From: Paenibacillus ehimensis NBRC 15659
GTDB lineage: Bacteria; Bacillota; Bacilli; Paenibacillales; NBRC-103111
Assembly (NCBI RefSeq): GCF_004000785.1
Contig: NZ_BILX01000022.1
Span: forward strand, 35,188 to 99,187
Reading direction: 5' to 3'
Length of the DNA stretch: 64,000 nucleotides
Shown here: piece by piece, positions 41,480 through 50,080 of the stretch
How positions within the stretch are numbered: the first letter of the stretch is position 1
Layout: every line of letters starts with the position of its first letter
The notes under the pieces: model-generated
Databases searched by the model: none
Told to the model about the DNA's origin: nothing
The model's input: the letters and a program-made list of their open reading frames with translations, nothing else
Translations under genes and position numbers: made by a program

Positions 41480-43762
41480 TCAATCGCCCCGAAACCGCTT
41501 GCGGTATTCGCCAGGCGGAAGCTGCTCGTACTGCTTGAACACGCGGGTAAAATTTTGCACGGAGGTGTAGCTGAGTCTCTCCGCAATATCTTTGATCGGC
41601 ATCTCGGTATGCGCCAGCCATTCCTTGGCCTTGTCCATCCGGAACCGGATGAGGTAATCGATAAAGTTCATCCCCGTCTCTTCCTTGAACATGCGGCTGA
41701 GCTGGGAAGGGGACACGCGAAGCCGGTCGGCCAATTGCTGAAGCGACAAGTCCGTATCGAAATGGTTGTGGATGTACCGGATGACCTCGGCGGCCATGCG
41801 CTGCTGCTTGCCGGTATGCGCCAGCTCCAGCCGCTCGGCGATTGAGGGAAAAACCGTGCCTGCGAGCCATTCCGCCACTTCGTTCATCGTTGCCATTTCG
41901 TAAAGCCGCTTGTAAGGGTCTTCTCCGAACACCTCGGGCGGGGCCAGCTCCAGCTCCTGCATGTAAAGAACCAGCTCACCGATCAGGTGGGCGAACAGGC
42001 CGAGCGCCCCATTGAAATGCCGGACGACTTGCGGCATGTCCCGTACCCATTCGCGCAGCTGCTCTGCGCCTTCGTCCGCTTTTCCCTGCATGACGGCGGT
42101 GACGATCTGCTTCTCCCGTTTGATGAGGTCGCTTGCAAGCTGGTTTTCAGCCGGCGTGACCTGCTGCGGTGTCAGCAGCTTGCCCGGTCCGTAGAGCAGC
42201 CGGTAGCCGAGCAAATCCCGCGCCTCCCGGTAGGCGTCGTTGATGTCGCGATACGTCAGGACGGGGTGAGAGCAGGCGATGGTGACGGTAAATTGAAAAT
42301 ATTTTGCGGACGTATCGAGGAACTTCTGTGCGGTAAGCAGCAGGTTTTCCAGGGCCGCGTCGCCTTTTTCGAGCCCGACGATCAGGACCATTTGGCCTGG
42401 CATGGAAATGCCGGACGCGCAGGAAAACCACTCCTCGAACACCTCCTCCGTCATTTTGCGCAGGGCGAACATCATGAGGGACCGGTCTTTGTCCTGATAC
42501 AGCTGCTGAAAGCGCGCATAGTCGTCAATATCGAGCAAGCATACCGCATACCGGCTGCCCCGGAGCTGAAAGCCGAACGTCTGCCGGACCCGCTCCGCCT
42601 CGTTGCTGTTGATTTCGCCGCGCAGCAGCTGCTGCACGATCGTTTCTTTTAAATAGGGCGATTGCTCGTTCAACTGCCGGCGCAGCTGCTCGTTCGTTTG
42701 GAGCATCCCGGTCACGTAGGCATCAAGCGCGTGCCACTCGTTGCCGGTCCCGGCAGAGGAATCCTCGCGGGACGCGGGCAGAAGCCGCTGCAGCAGATGT
42801 TGTACGGGACCGTACAGCCGGGTAGACCCGAAGCGGGCAACCAGCACCCAAAAAGCGGCGAGGAGCAGCACGATTCCGAAGGTTGTCACCTGAATCCGGT
42901 CGGCTTGACGGGTCAGCTCCTTCTTGGGCGTCATGGCCACGTGCGTCCATCGCGTATAATCCGACTGCCGGACGGTCAGCTGGTACGTTTCCCCGCCGAT
43001 GTCCGTCTCTGCGGGCTCGCCGGAGTAGTTCCGGGGCAATCCGCCGGCGAACAAGGCAGGCCGGGTGCCGATTTCCCCGGGCGTCCTGCTGATCAGGACG
43101 ACGCCCTTCTCGTCGAAGACGTACAGCTTGCGGTTTCCCCCTAAGGGGACATGCGCGGCAAAGTCGGCCAGCTTGTCCTTCTCAATATGGAGCACCAATA
43201 TTCCGCTTCCCTGCATGTCGGAGAAGATCGGCACCGGCCTTAAGTAAAGCAGCTCGTTCTGCCCCGGATAAGTGTCGGGCGCGATGATCTCGGAGCGGAA
43301 ATGAGGCGGAATCCGGTCGATAATATTGCGGTAAGCGAATTCATTCAGCTCGATGAAGCCGTGCTTGCTGGAAAACACTTTGCCGAATTTCAAGAAGATG
43401 ACGGAAACGTCATATTGAAACTCGGATATGCTCCGCTGCTTCCGAATGGCTTCCTCCAGCTCCAGCATTTCGTTCAAATATTTGCCGGAGGGCCCAAGCT
43501 GCACCGCTTGCTCCAAAGCCCGGTGGTTGGCAAGCTGAATGGAAGCTTTATCGAGCCCGGCCCAGAACGAATCGACCTGGCGCTGCATTTCTTGTAAAAT
43601 AATCTGCTGGTTTTGATTGACCTCGTCTTGAATGGCCGCGGCCGCCATGCTCGCAAGGACGGTTCCGGTCAATATGACGGGCAGCAGGCTGATGACGAGG
43701 GAGTAAACGAACAGCTTCCTTTTAAAAGACGTATTGCGAAACCATGGGATCGGTCTCCACAT
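41480..43762 (-). CDS. Membrane-anchored AraC-family regulator with Cache-like sensor
   Basis: A 760-residue Paenibacillus-style regulator. Membrane helix about 13-38 (LFVYSLVISLLPVILTGTVLASM), an extracytoplasmic Cache-like sensor of about 240 residues, a second helix (VTTFGIVLLLAAFWVLVARF), a cytosolic region including a GGDEF-like degenerate block (AVCLLDIDDYARFQQLYQDKDRSLMMFALRKM), then a C-terminal double AraC helix-turn-helix (LSLQQLADRLRVSPSQLSRMFKEETGMNFIDYLIRFRMDKAKEWL and SVQNFTRVFKQYEQLPPGEYRKRF). It probably senses extracellular sugar and activates the ABC genes directly downstream. Confidence 0.92.
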   Translation of the reverse strand: MWRPIPWFRNTSFKRKLFVYSLVISLLPVILTGTVLASMAAAAIQDEVNQNQQIILQEMQRQVDSFWAGLDKASIQLANHRALEQAVQLGPSGKYLNEMLELEEAIRKQRSISEFQYDVSVIFLKFGKVFSSKHGFIELNEFAYRNIIDRIPPHFRSEIIAPDTYPGQNELLYLRPVPIFSDMQGSGILVLHIEKDKLADFAAHVPLGGNRKLYVFDEKGVVLISRTPGEIGTRPALFAGGLPRNYSGEPAETDIGGETYQLTVRQSDYTRWTHVAMTPKKELTRQADRIQVTTFGIVLLLAAFWVLVARFGSTRLYGPVQHLLQRLLPASREDSSAGTGNEWHALDAYVTGMLQTNEQLRRQLNEQSPYLKETIVQQLLRGEINSNEAERVRQTFGFQLRGSRYAVCLLDIDDYARFQQLYQDKDRSLMMFALRKMTEEVFEEWFSCASGISMPGQMVLIVGLEKGDAALENLLLTAQKFLDTSAKYFQFTVTIACSHPVLTYRDINDAYREARDLLGYRLLYGPGKLLTPQQVTPAENQLASDLIKREKQIVTAVMQGKADEGAEQLREWVRDMPQVVRHFNGALGLFAHLIGELVLYMQELELAPPEVFGEDPYKRLYEMATMNEVAEWLAGTVFPSIAERLELAHTGKQQRMAAEVIRYIHNHFDTDLSLQQLADRLRVSPSQLSRMFKEETGMNFIDYLIRFRMDKAKEWLAHTEMPIKDIAERLSYTSVQNFTRVFKQYEQLPPGEYRKRFRGD

Positions 43763-43820
43763 GGACGTGCACCCCCGGCTGGCCTAAAATGGTTCTCTCT
43801 TTGACTTTATTGTTACATTA

Positions 43821-43850
43821 AGAGTAGTCTGTCCGGATGCGGACTGTCAA
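43821..43850 (-). promoter_or_regulatory. AraC-gene promoter with operator-like palindrome
   Basis: On the minus strand a perfect -35 TTGACA (43850-43845) and a weak -10 TACTCT (43826-43821) are 18 bases apart. GTCCGCATCCGGAC (43844-43831) is a palindrome filling the spacer. Confidence 0.5.
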
Positions 43851-43890
43851 GGAAGGAACGGGAATTTTTCTCCCGAAAACAAAAATATTA

Positions 43891-43905
43891 GAGGAGAAAT
43901 CCTCC
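43891..43905. promoter_or_regulatory. GAGGA-TCCTC dyad before the NanE operon
   Basis: GAGGAGAAATCCTCC is an inverted repeat (arms GAGGA/TCCTC) five to nine bases upstream of -10-like TATGAT/TATAGT (43910-43920). It differs at two of 14 positions from the dyad at 51109-51122. Candidate MurR/RpiR operator (inference). Confidence 0.45.
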
Positions 43906-43951
43906 ATTTTATGATATAGTAATGGAGAATGCAGTCAGAGGAGAGTGAGTC

Positions 43952-45034
43952 ATGGATTCCATCGTTTCATCATTGGTTCGAACCTTAAGAGACTATTTTA
44001 CGGATTTGCTGGAACCGCAGGCGGACGGCAGTCTCGGCATCCGGGATGACGAGCTCGGCGCTTTGGCGAGCTGCTGCACGACGGGACAGGCTGCGGCCTT
44101 CTACGTCTTAGATTATCGTCTCCATGGAGGAGACGGACTTACAACCGCTTCGCGCTTAGCGGCGAACGTGCTCCAGCGGCAGCGGCCGGACGGGGCGTTC
44201 GGCCAGCCCTATTATGTCAAGCACGGCGATCCGGAAACGGTCGACATCGCGGAGATCGGCGCGGTGGCGAACAGCCTGTACCTGCTGCACTGTCATACCG
44301 GCTCGGAGGAAGCGAAGGAATGCCTGATCCGGTCGGCCCATTATTTGCTCACGGAAGTCGCGGCGGAGAAGCCCGGGGCTGTCTATAAAAATCCGAATGC
44401 GCGGCATCACGACGTGCTGAACGGGGATATGTATGCGGCGCATACGTTCGCGCGGGCCTACGAGCTGACCGGGGATGCCCGCCTGCTGGAGCAGACCGTC
44501 TGCGTATTCCGCCACTTGATCGAGCGGTTCGGCAAGCACGAGCCCGATTGGTGGCCTTATATCGAGCACTGGGACGGAAGTGTGGCGATGGGCAACAGCG
44601 TCAGCTACCAGGGCATTATCGTCGCCTTTGCCGCCACGGCGCTGCCTTTGCTCCCGCAGGAGCTGCAGCGGCAGTGGCAGGAGACGGCGGAAGCGGCGGT
44701 GCGCCGGATGCTGGCTGCCATGAAGGAAGGGCCGCATGATGGCAACGAAGCGCCGTGGTGGTGCAGGGATTGGAGCAATGTGTGGGAGATCGATTTGGCG
44801 TTCACTCGTTACGCCCATCTCCCCGAAGCCCGCGATTACGCCGAAGGCCGGTTAAAGAAGCTGAACGACCGGCTGGCGCGCGAGGGCCGGTCGGTGTTCA
44901 CGCCGAAAGGCTTGCAGCACGATCCGGAGCGGGCTCCGGTCAGCACGACGTTCCGGAAAGCGGCGACGTTTGCCGGTATTTTGGCCTCCATGAAGCTGGA
45001 CGATTCTTGGGGCACCGGGAGGGAAAACCAATGA
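43952..45034 (+). CDS. Predicted (alpha/alpha)6-barrel protein, glycosidase- or epimerase-like
   Basis: A 360-residue soluble protein with repeated helical pairs and aromatic-rich turns (LQRQRPDGAFGQP, HDVLNGDMYAAHTFARAYELTGD, WWPYIEHWDGSVAMGNSVSYQGIIV, APWWCRDWSNVWEIDLAFTRY). This pattern is that of (alpha/alpha)6 barrels such as unsaturated glycosyl hydrolases and sugar epimerases; I cannot assign it to one family. There is no signal peptide. It overlaps nanE by four bases, so it probably works on the intracellular sugar handled by NanE. Confidence 0.65.
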   Translation: MDSIVSSLVRTLRDYFTDLLEPQADGSLGIRDDELGALASCCTTGQAAAFYVLDYRLHGGDGLTTASRLAANVLQRQRPDGAFGQPYYVKHGDPETVDIAEIGAVANSLYLLHCHTGSEEAKECLIRSAHYLLTEVAAEKPGAVYKNPNARHHDVLNGDMYAAHTFARAYELTGDARLLEQTVCVFRHLIERFGKHEPDWWPYIEHWDGSVAMGNSVSYQGIIVAFAATALPLLPQELQRQWQETAEAAVRRMLAAMKEGPHDGNEAPWWCRDWSNVWEIDLAFTRYAHLPEARDYAEGRLKKLNDRLAREGRSVFTPKGLQHDPERAPVSTTFRKAATFAGILASMKLDDSWGTGRENQ

Positions 45035-45786
45035 CATCTATCGGTCCAAAGCGGCTGCCGATGCCGCCCGGCTTGATCGTATCGTGCCAGGCGTTTCCGG
45101 GGGAGCCGCTGTATGGCGAAGGGCTTATGGCCCGCATGGCGGAGGCGGCGGTTATCGGAGGAGCGGTGGCGATCCGCACGAATGGCGCAGATGATATCCG
45201 CAGCATCAAGGCTGCGGTACGGCTGCCCGTGATCGGCCTGCTTAAGCGGGATATTCCGGGCTCGGCGATCTATATTACCCCCGAGCTGGAAGACGTGGAG
45301 GCGGTGCTGGCGGCCGGAGCCGATATCGTCGCGCTCGATGTGACGAACCGGGAAGGCCGGCTGGAGCGCGTTGTTCCGCTGCTCGAGCGGATTCGCGAAG
45401 CGGGAGCGGTTGCGATGGCCGACGTGTCCACGGAAGAGGAGGGGCTCGCCGCCGAGCGGCTGGGCTTCGACATCGTCTCGACGACATTGTCTGGCTATAC
45501 GCTGTACAGCCCGCAGACGAAGAAGCCGGACCTGGAGCTGGTCCGGCGGTTGTCCGCCCGGCTGACCGTTCCGCTTGCCGCGGAAGGGCGCATCTTCAGC
45601 ACGGAAGAAGCGGACGCGGCGATCGAAGCGGGAGCGACGTTCGTGGTCGTCGGCGGGGCCATCACCCGCCCGCAGCTCATCACGCAGCGCTTCGCCGAGG
45701 CGGTCAAACGCCGGCTGGATGCAAAGCCGGCTGCTGCCGGAAGCGGTAGCGGTCAGGGCGAGGCGCAAGGGAGGTCCGGCTCATGA
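45031..45786 (+). CDS. nanE: N-acetylmannosamine-6-phosphate 2-epimerase
   Basis: Converts ManNAc-6-phosphate to GlcNAc-6-phosphate. The 251-residue TIM barrel has GLIVSCQAFPGEPL at the start, catalytic lysine K72 in IGLLKRD and glutamate E185 in LAAEGRIFSTEEA, plus ALDVTNRE and VVVGGAITRP for phosphate binding. The C-terminus is a Gly/Ser/Ala-rich tail of about 20 residues beyond the family norm. ATG at 45031 overlaps the previous stop and the 3' end overlaps the FAD gene by four bases, a tight three-gene operon. No sialate lyase is visible in the window. Confidence 0.93.
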   Translation: MTSIGPKRLPMPPGLIVSCQAFPGEPLYGEGLMARMAEAAVIGGAVAIRTNGADDIRSIKAAVRLPVIGLLKRDIPGSAIYITPELEDVEAVLAAGADIVALDVTNREGRLERVVPLLERIREAGAVAMADVSTEEEGLAAERLGFDIVSTTLSGYTLYSPQTKKPDLELVRRLSARLTVPLAAEGRIFSTEEADAAIEAGATFVVVGGAITRPQLITQRFAEAVKRRLDAKPAAAGSGSGQGEAQGRSGS

Positions 45787-47354
45787 ACCGGCAGTACGGA
45801 TGTGACATTGCCGTGATCGGCGGCGGAATCGGCGGCTGCGCCGCAGCGCTGGCCGCGGCGGAAGCCGGGCTGCGGATCGTGCTGACGGAGGAGACGGATT
45901 GGATCGGCGGACAGTTCACGAGTCAAGCCGTTCCGGCGGATGAGCACCGTTGGATCGAACAGTTCGGCTGTACCCGCAAGTACCGGGAGTTCCGCAACCG
46001 CGTTCGCGGGTATTACAAAGCGAACTATCCGCTGACAGCGGAAGCGATGCGCAGCGACCGGTTCAATCCGGGCGCGGCCAGCGTCAGCCGCTTGTCCTGC
46101 GACCCGCGCGTCGCTCTGTCCGTGCTGCAGGATATGCTCGCCCCGCATATCCATGCGGGACGAATCACCCTGCTGCTCAACGTTCGCCCGACCGCGGCGG
46201 ATACGGACGGCGATACGGTTCGCTCCGTCACGCTGGAGCATACGCCGTCCGGCGACCGTCTCGTCGTCGAAGCGCGGTATGTGCTCGACGCGACGGAATG
46301 CGGCGACCTGCTGCCGTTAACCGGCACCGAATATGTGACGGGAGCCGAATCGCGCCGGGATACCGGAGAACCGCATGCGCTCGAAGGGGAACCGGAGCCA
46401 CTGGATATTCAATCGGTGACGTGGTGCTTTGCTCTCGATTACCGCGAGGGGGAGGACCATACAATCGAGAAACCGGCGGCGTACGAGTTCTGGCGCAGTT
46501 ATCAGGCTCCGTTTCAGCGGGACCGGATGTTCAGTTGGACGCCGCTAAAAACGAACGAGGCGGTAAAACGCTTTTCGCTGTTTCCCGAGACCGGCGCTTT
46601 TTCGTTATGGGACTACCGGCGGATCGCCGACCGGACGCAGTTTGCGCCGGGGGCGTTCGACAGCGACTTGACCCTCGTCAACTGGCCGCAGAACGACTAC
46701 TGGCTCGGAAGTGTCTATGAGGTGCCCGAGGAAGAGAGGCTGCGGCATTTGGAAGGGGCAAAGCAGCTGAGTCTCAGTCTGCTGTACTGGCTGCAAACCG
46801 AAGCGCCCCGGCCTGACGGCGGCAGCGGGTATCCGGGGCTGCGGCTGCGCGGCGATGTGACGGGGACGGCGGACGGACTGGCCAAGGCGCCGTATATCCG
46901 TGAATCCCGCCGCATCCGGGCGGAATTTACGGTCAAGGAGCAGCATATCAGCCCCGAGCTTCGCGGAGCGTACGGTGCGGAGCCGTTCCACGACAGCGTC
47001 GGCATCGGCAGCTACCGCATCGATCTGCACCCGACGACAGGCGGCCGCGAGGGCTTCTATATCCCGAGCCTGCCGTTTCAAATTCCGCTCGGCAGCCTGA
47101 TTCCCGTACGGATGGACAACCTGCTGCCCGCCTGCAAAAACATCGGCGTCACGCACTTGACGAACGGCTGCTACCGCCTGCATCCGGTGGAATGGAATAT
47201 CGGCGAAGCTGCCGGAGCGCTGGCCGCTTACTGCTTGCGGCGGGGAGTTTCGCCGCGTCAAGTACGCCGCGACTCGGCGAGGCTTGCCGATTTTCAAAAC
47301 GCGCTGGTCCAGCGCGGCGTGGAGCTGGCGTGGCCCGTCATGGGGCCGGTGTAG
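45783..47354 (+). CDS. FAD-dependent oxidoreductase (PF12831-like)
   Basis: A 523-residue flavoprotein. The dinucleotide motif is DIAVIGGGIGGCAAALAAAEAGLRIVLTEE (about 8-37), followed by DWIGGQFTSQ, the usual second signature of this family, often annotated xanthan lyase or glycoside-associated oxidoreductase. LLPACKNIGVTHLTNGCYRLHPVEWNIGEAAGALAAYC near the end closes the FAD site. There is no signal peptide. The start overlaps nanE by four bases. A role in oxidising a sugar or amino sugar is inferred from context only. Confidence 0.85.
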   Translation: MNRQYGCDIAVIGGGIGGCAAALAAAEAGLRIVLTEETDWIGGQFTSQAVPADEHRWIEQFGCTRKYREFRNRVRGYYKANYPLTAEAMRSDRFNPGAASVSRLSCDPRVALSVLQDMLAPHIHAGRITLLLNVRPTAADTDGDTVRSVTLEHTPSGDRLVVEARYVLDATECGDLLPLTGTEYVTGAESRRDTGEPHALEGEPEPLDIQSVTWCFALDYREGEDHTIEKPAAYEFWRSYQAPFQRDRMFSWTPLKTNEAVKRFSLFPETGAFSLWDYRRIADRTQFAPGAFDSDLTLVNWPQNDYWLGSVYEVPEEERLRHLEGAKQLSLSLLYWLQTEAPRPDGGSGYPGLRLRGDVTGTADGLAKAPYIRESRRIRAEFTVKEQHISPELRGAYGAEPFHDSVGIGSYRIDLHPTTGGREGFYIPSLPFQIPLGSLIPVRMDNLLPACKNIGVTHLTNGCYRLHPVEWNIGEAAGALAAYCLRRGVSPRQVRRDSARLADFQNALVQRGVELAWPVMGPV

Positions 47355-47789
47355 CAGTGTGGCACGGGACGGCGGCGGGTCATTAGGGACCAGCTGGCGC
47401 TTGTTGCAGGCCGTTTATCGAATGGTGAAGCGATAGGGGGAGCGGGCCGCTTAGACAAGCGGTTAGCCATTGCCGGTCTGCTATCCCAATGCGCGCCTCT
47501 TGCGGCGTGCATTGGCAGCGCTGCATGTTGGAAGATCAGGTTCCATGACGATGAAGCTATCGTGGCGTGAAGATATGCAGGCCTGTTGACGGTTGTCTGC
47601 TAAGCAAACGAACGACAGTGCATTTTTTAATGGGAAGATCATGGCGTACAAATATGGGGCCATATGATTAATGAGATGAATTATTAACAATATTAATCAT
47701 GTAAACAACGACAATTTCATCCCCGCCGTTTTTTGATCAAACTTCTATTCTGTGCCCGACAGCTCACAGCCACTCATTCGAAAGAGGGA

Positions 47790-47830
47790 GAGCCTTTACC
47801 GCTGCATAAGTTGGAAAGGCTCGCCTTTTC
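47790..47830 (+). terminator. Terminator downstream of the FAD oxidoreductase operon
   Basis: GAGCCTTT (47790-47797) pairs perfectly with AAAGGCTC (47815-47822) and is followed by GCCTTTTCTT. It lies over 400 bases after the stop, so transcription may run on until here. Confidence 0.6.
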
Positions 47831-47863
47831 TTGTCTTGGACATCGTTCAAAAGAATTACGAAG

Positions 47864-47886
47864 CGGACCAACAAAAAGTTGGTCCG
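47864..47886. repeat. Perfect 9-bp hairpin
   Basis: CGGACCAAC (47864-47872) and GTTGGTCCG (47878-47886) pair around AAAAA. Short T runs lie only in the loop on the minus strand, so terminator function is doubtful. Confidence 0.5.
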
Positions 47887-48103
47887 TCAAGGGCTTAAAA
47901 TAAAGGAACAGCGGTGCGCTATGCGAAGCTTTAGAACGATTGCGGGAGCATAGAGGAGATCAGGTGCTTTAAGTGTGTCGAAAAAAAGTTATACTCCCTC
48001 GGGACGGTGGCGATAAGTCATTACGGGTGCGCTATTACGATTTTTCCGACCTATTGGGCTGGAATAGCGCATGCCAGTTCCTCTAAGCATATATGAAGCG
48101 CTC

Positions 48104-49048
48104 TTAAAAGTTGTTGCCGCTCAGCCGGTCCCATGCAAGCTTGGCGGCTCCGGCCACGCCTGCCGCGTTCCCGAGCTCAGCCGCGACGATCGGCGTTTCG
48201 CGGTATACCGGCATGGCGCGCTCGCGGACGATCCGGCGGATCCGTCCCAGCAGCGCGTCGCCCTGGGCGGTGACGGCTCCGCCGAGCACGATTGCCTGCG
48301 GATTCAGCACATGCGCGAGGCTGATAAGTCCGACCGCCGCGTATTCGGCGTACCGTTCGATGACGGCCGAGGCGGCAGAATGTCCTGCCGACGCCAAGTC
48401 AAAAATCGATTTGGCCCCGTCCGGCAGCTCTTCGCGGCGAAGTCCCGCTTCGGCGGCAAGCCGAAGCAGCGCCGTTACCGAGGCGTACTGCTCGTAGCAG
48501 CCGGACAGGCCGCAGTTGCAGGGCTGCCCGCCCCAAGCGGTAACCATATGGCCGAAGCCTCCGGCAAAGCCGCTGCCGCCGTAGTCCGGCCGGCCGTCAA
48601 TAACCCGCGAGCCGCCGACGCCGGTACCCAGCGTGACGCAGATGAAGTCGCGGTACGGCCGTCCGGCTCCGAGCCAGGCTTCGCCGACGGCCATCGCGTG
48701 CGCGTCGTTCGCGACGGCGACCGGCAGGGAGGATGCCTGCTCCAAGGCCTCGCGCAGATGCAGCCCGGTCCAGCCCGGCAGGTTCGGCGTGGCATAGGCG
48801 ACCCGGCCGCTCAGCGGCTCGACGTAGCCGGCAGTGCCGATGCCGATGCCCGCAGGCAGTAGTCCGGCCGTTGCGGAGTGCGCCCGAAAATCTTCGATGA
48901 TGGCGCGCAGCCTGCCCAGCAGCGCATCGCGTCCTTGCTCGGCTTGAGTCGGGGTCACCATATGCTTCAAGACCTCGCCGCCATCGTCGACAATCCCCGC
49001 TTTGATGTTCGTGCCGCCCAAGTCAATACCCAATACAACCTTACGCAT
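48104..49048 (-). CDS. ROK-family sugar kinase
   Basis: A 314-residue kinase of the glucokinase/ManNAc-kinase type. LGIDLGGTNIKAGIVD is the ATP site (6-21), catalytic D115 lies in ANDAHAM, and the ROK zinc set is H167 with C177, C179 and C184 in CNCGLSGCYE. ATG at 49048 follows AAGGAGCG. It is last in the minus-strand operon murQ - DUF4434-like - ROK and overlaps the preceding gene by eight bases. A substrate of ManNAc, GlcNAc or MurNAc is suggested by NanE and MurQ nearby but not proven. Confidence 0.9.
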   Translation of the reverse strand: MRKVVLGIDLGGTNIKAGIVDDGGEVLKHMVTPTQAEQGRDALLGRLRAIIEDFRAHSATAGLLPAGIGIGTAGYVEPLSGRVAYATPNLPGWTGLHLREALEQASSLPVAVANDAHAMAVGEAWLGAGRPYRDFICVTLGTGVGGSRVIDGRPDYGGSGFAGGFGHMVTAWGGQPCNCGLSGCYEQYASVTALLRLAAEAGLRREELPDGAKSIFDLASAGHSAASAVIERYAEYAAVGLISLAHVLNPQAIVLGGAVTAQGDALLGRIRRIVRERAMPVYRETPIVAAELGNAAGVAGAAKLAWDRLSGNNF

Positions 49049-50006
49049 GAGACGAACGCTCCTTGCCAGGCGTACGCAGACCATGCCGGTCCAGAAACGC
49101 CATATAGTCTTCGTATAGCTTGACGGACGATTCATGTCCTGCATGAACCGGGCTGCCGGGCTTGTTCATCATGCCCAAATATTGATATCCAAGCACTTTG
49201 TCCACCCAAGGAGATACGGTTTGCAGCTGCCGTTCGATCCGTTCGAAGGAGGGAGGGTAGAGCACCTTCCCTTGAAAACGGAATAACTCCACGTCCGCCC
49301 ATAGAGGCTTACCCGCACGGTCATGCGCTTCCCGCAGGGAAGCGAACGTTCGCTTCGCCTCCTCGTGGGTGGTCCGGTTGACGCCGAGCTCGTCCTGATA
49401 GGCGATATAATCGACCTCTAACGAACGAAGCTGCGCGACGAAACGGTCGTCCGCTTTAACCGTGCGGGTGCCGTAAGGCGCGATCAGCACTTTGTCCGGG
49501 CCATGCTTGCGGCACCGATCGGCCAGCTCGTTCGCATAAGCGATATAATTGTCCGGAAAATATTCACGGATTGCCGCTTCCACAGGGAAATACCATCCGG
49601 CAAAGGATGGATGGTGGCCGTATTTCTCCGCCAGCTCCTTCGCGACATCGATGCGCAGGCGGGAATAGTCGCCGTCGAGCGACAGCTGGCCCATAATCGG
49701 CGTCGTGAAAAAGCCGAGCCCGAGATAGAGCGAGACGTTCAGCTTATCTCCTGCGGCCAGTACCGCTTCGAGCGGATCCGGGCAGACGGTATCCCAGCGC
49801 CAAGGCATCACTTCCGACGGGTAGAACGCTTTGCCGTACAGCGCCACGCTGAGCAGGACGAAGGTGTCCATGCCGGCTTCCGCCATTTCCGTCATTTTCA
49901 GCTCCCAATCATGTGCTGTAAACTGCTGGGTCGCCGCATTCCAGGTGTCGCCTTCATACGGATTGCAATGGTAAAAATCAAACCACGTGCCCGTGATCGG
50001 TTTCAT
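49041..50006 (-). CDS. DUF4434-like putative glycosidase (TIM barrel)
   Basis: A 321-residue protein opening MKPITGTWFDFYHCN, followed by MTEMAEAGMDTFVLLSVALYGKAFYPS, LYLGLGFF, FAGWYFPVEAAI and VDYIAYQDELG, the glycosidase-like TIM-barrel pattern of DUF4434 proteins, with acidic residues at strand ends (E in FPVEAA, E in YQDELG). There is no signal peptide, so it would act inside the cell. The ATG at 50006 follows GAGGAACGGCCG; an extension to 50075 lacks a ribosome site. It lies between murQ and the ROK kinase, so an intracellular amino-sugar glycoside is a reasonable target (inference). Confidence 0.72.
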   Translation of the reverse strand: MKPITGTWFDFYHCNPYEGDTWNAATQQFTAHDWELKMTEMAEAGMDTFVLLSVALYGKAFYPSEVMPWRWDTVCPDPLEAVLAAGDKLNVSLYLGLGFFTTPIMGQLSLDGDYSRLRIDVAKELAEKYGHHPSFAGWYFPVEAAIREYFPDNYIAYANELADRCRKHGPDKVLIAPYGTRTVKADDRFVAQLRSLEVDYIAYQDELGVNRTTHEEAKRTFASLREAHDRAGKPLWADVELFRFQGKVLYPPSFERIERQLQTVSPWVDKVLGYQYLGMMNKPGSPVHAGHESSVKLYEDYMAFLDRHGLRTPGKERSSHA

Positions 50007-50080
50007 CGGCCGTTCCTCGCTTTGCTTGAAATAGGGGGTGTATGCGTTAGACTTGGATCGCTCACCGCTCCGCACGCAGA

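Larger units (their letters stand above)
47355..48103. other. Gene-free stretch between convergent operons
   Basis: No convincing gene in about 750 bases; frames here lack ribosome sites. It holds a terminator (47790-47830), a perfect hairpin (47864-47886), and two copies of GGTGCGCTAT (47912 and 48026 areas), which look like parts of a decayed interspersed repeat. Confidence 0.6.

Noticed and set aside
45031..47354. A sialic acid catabolic operon (nanA-nanE-nanK)
   Set aside because: No sialate lyase (NanA) is present; the DapA/NAL-type protein at 27158 lies 18 kb away in a different cluster with other motifs.
47481..47690. A 69-codon minus-strand frame in the gene-free stretch
   Set aside because: No ribosome site, no recognisable domain, and no neighbouring operon structure.
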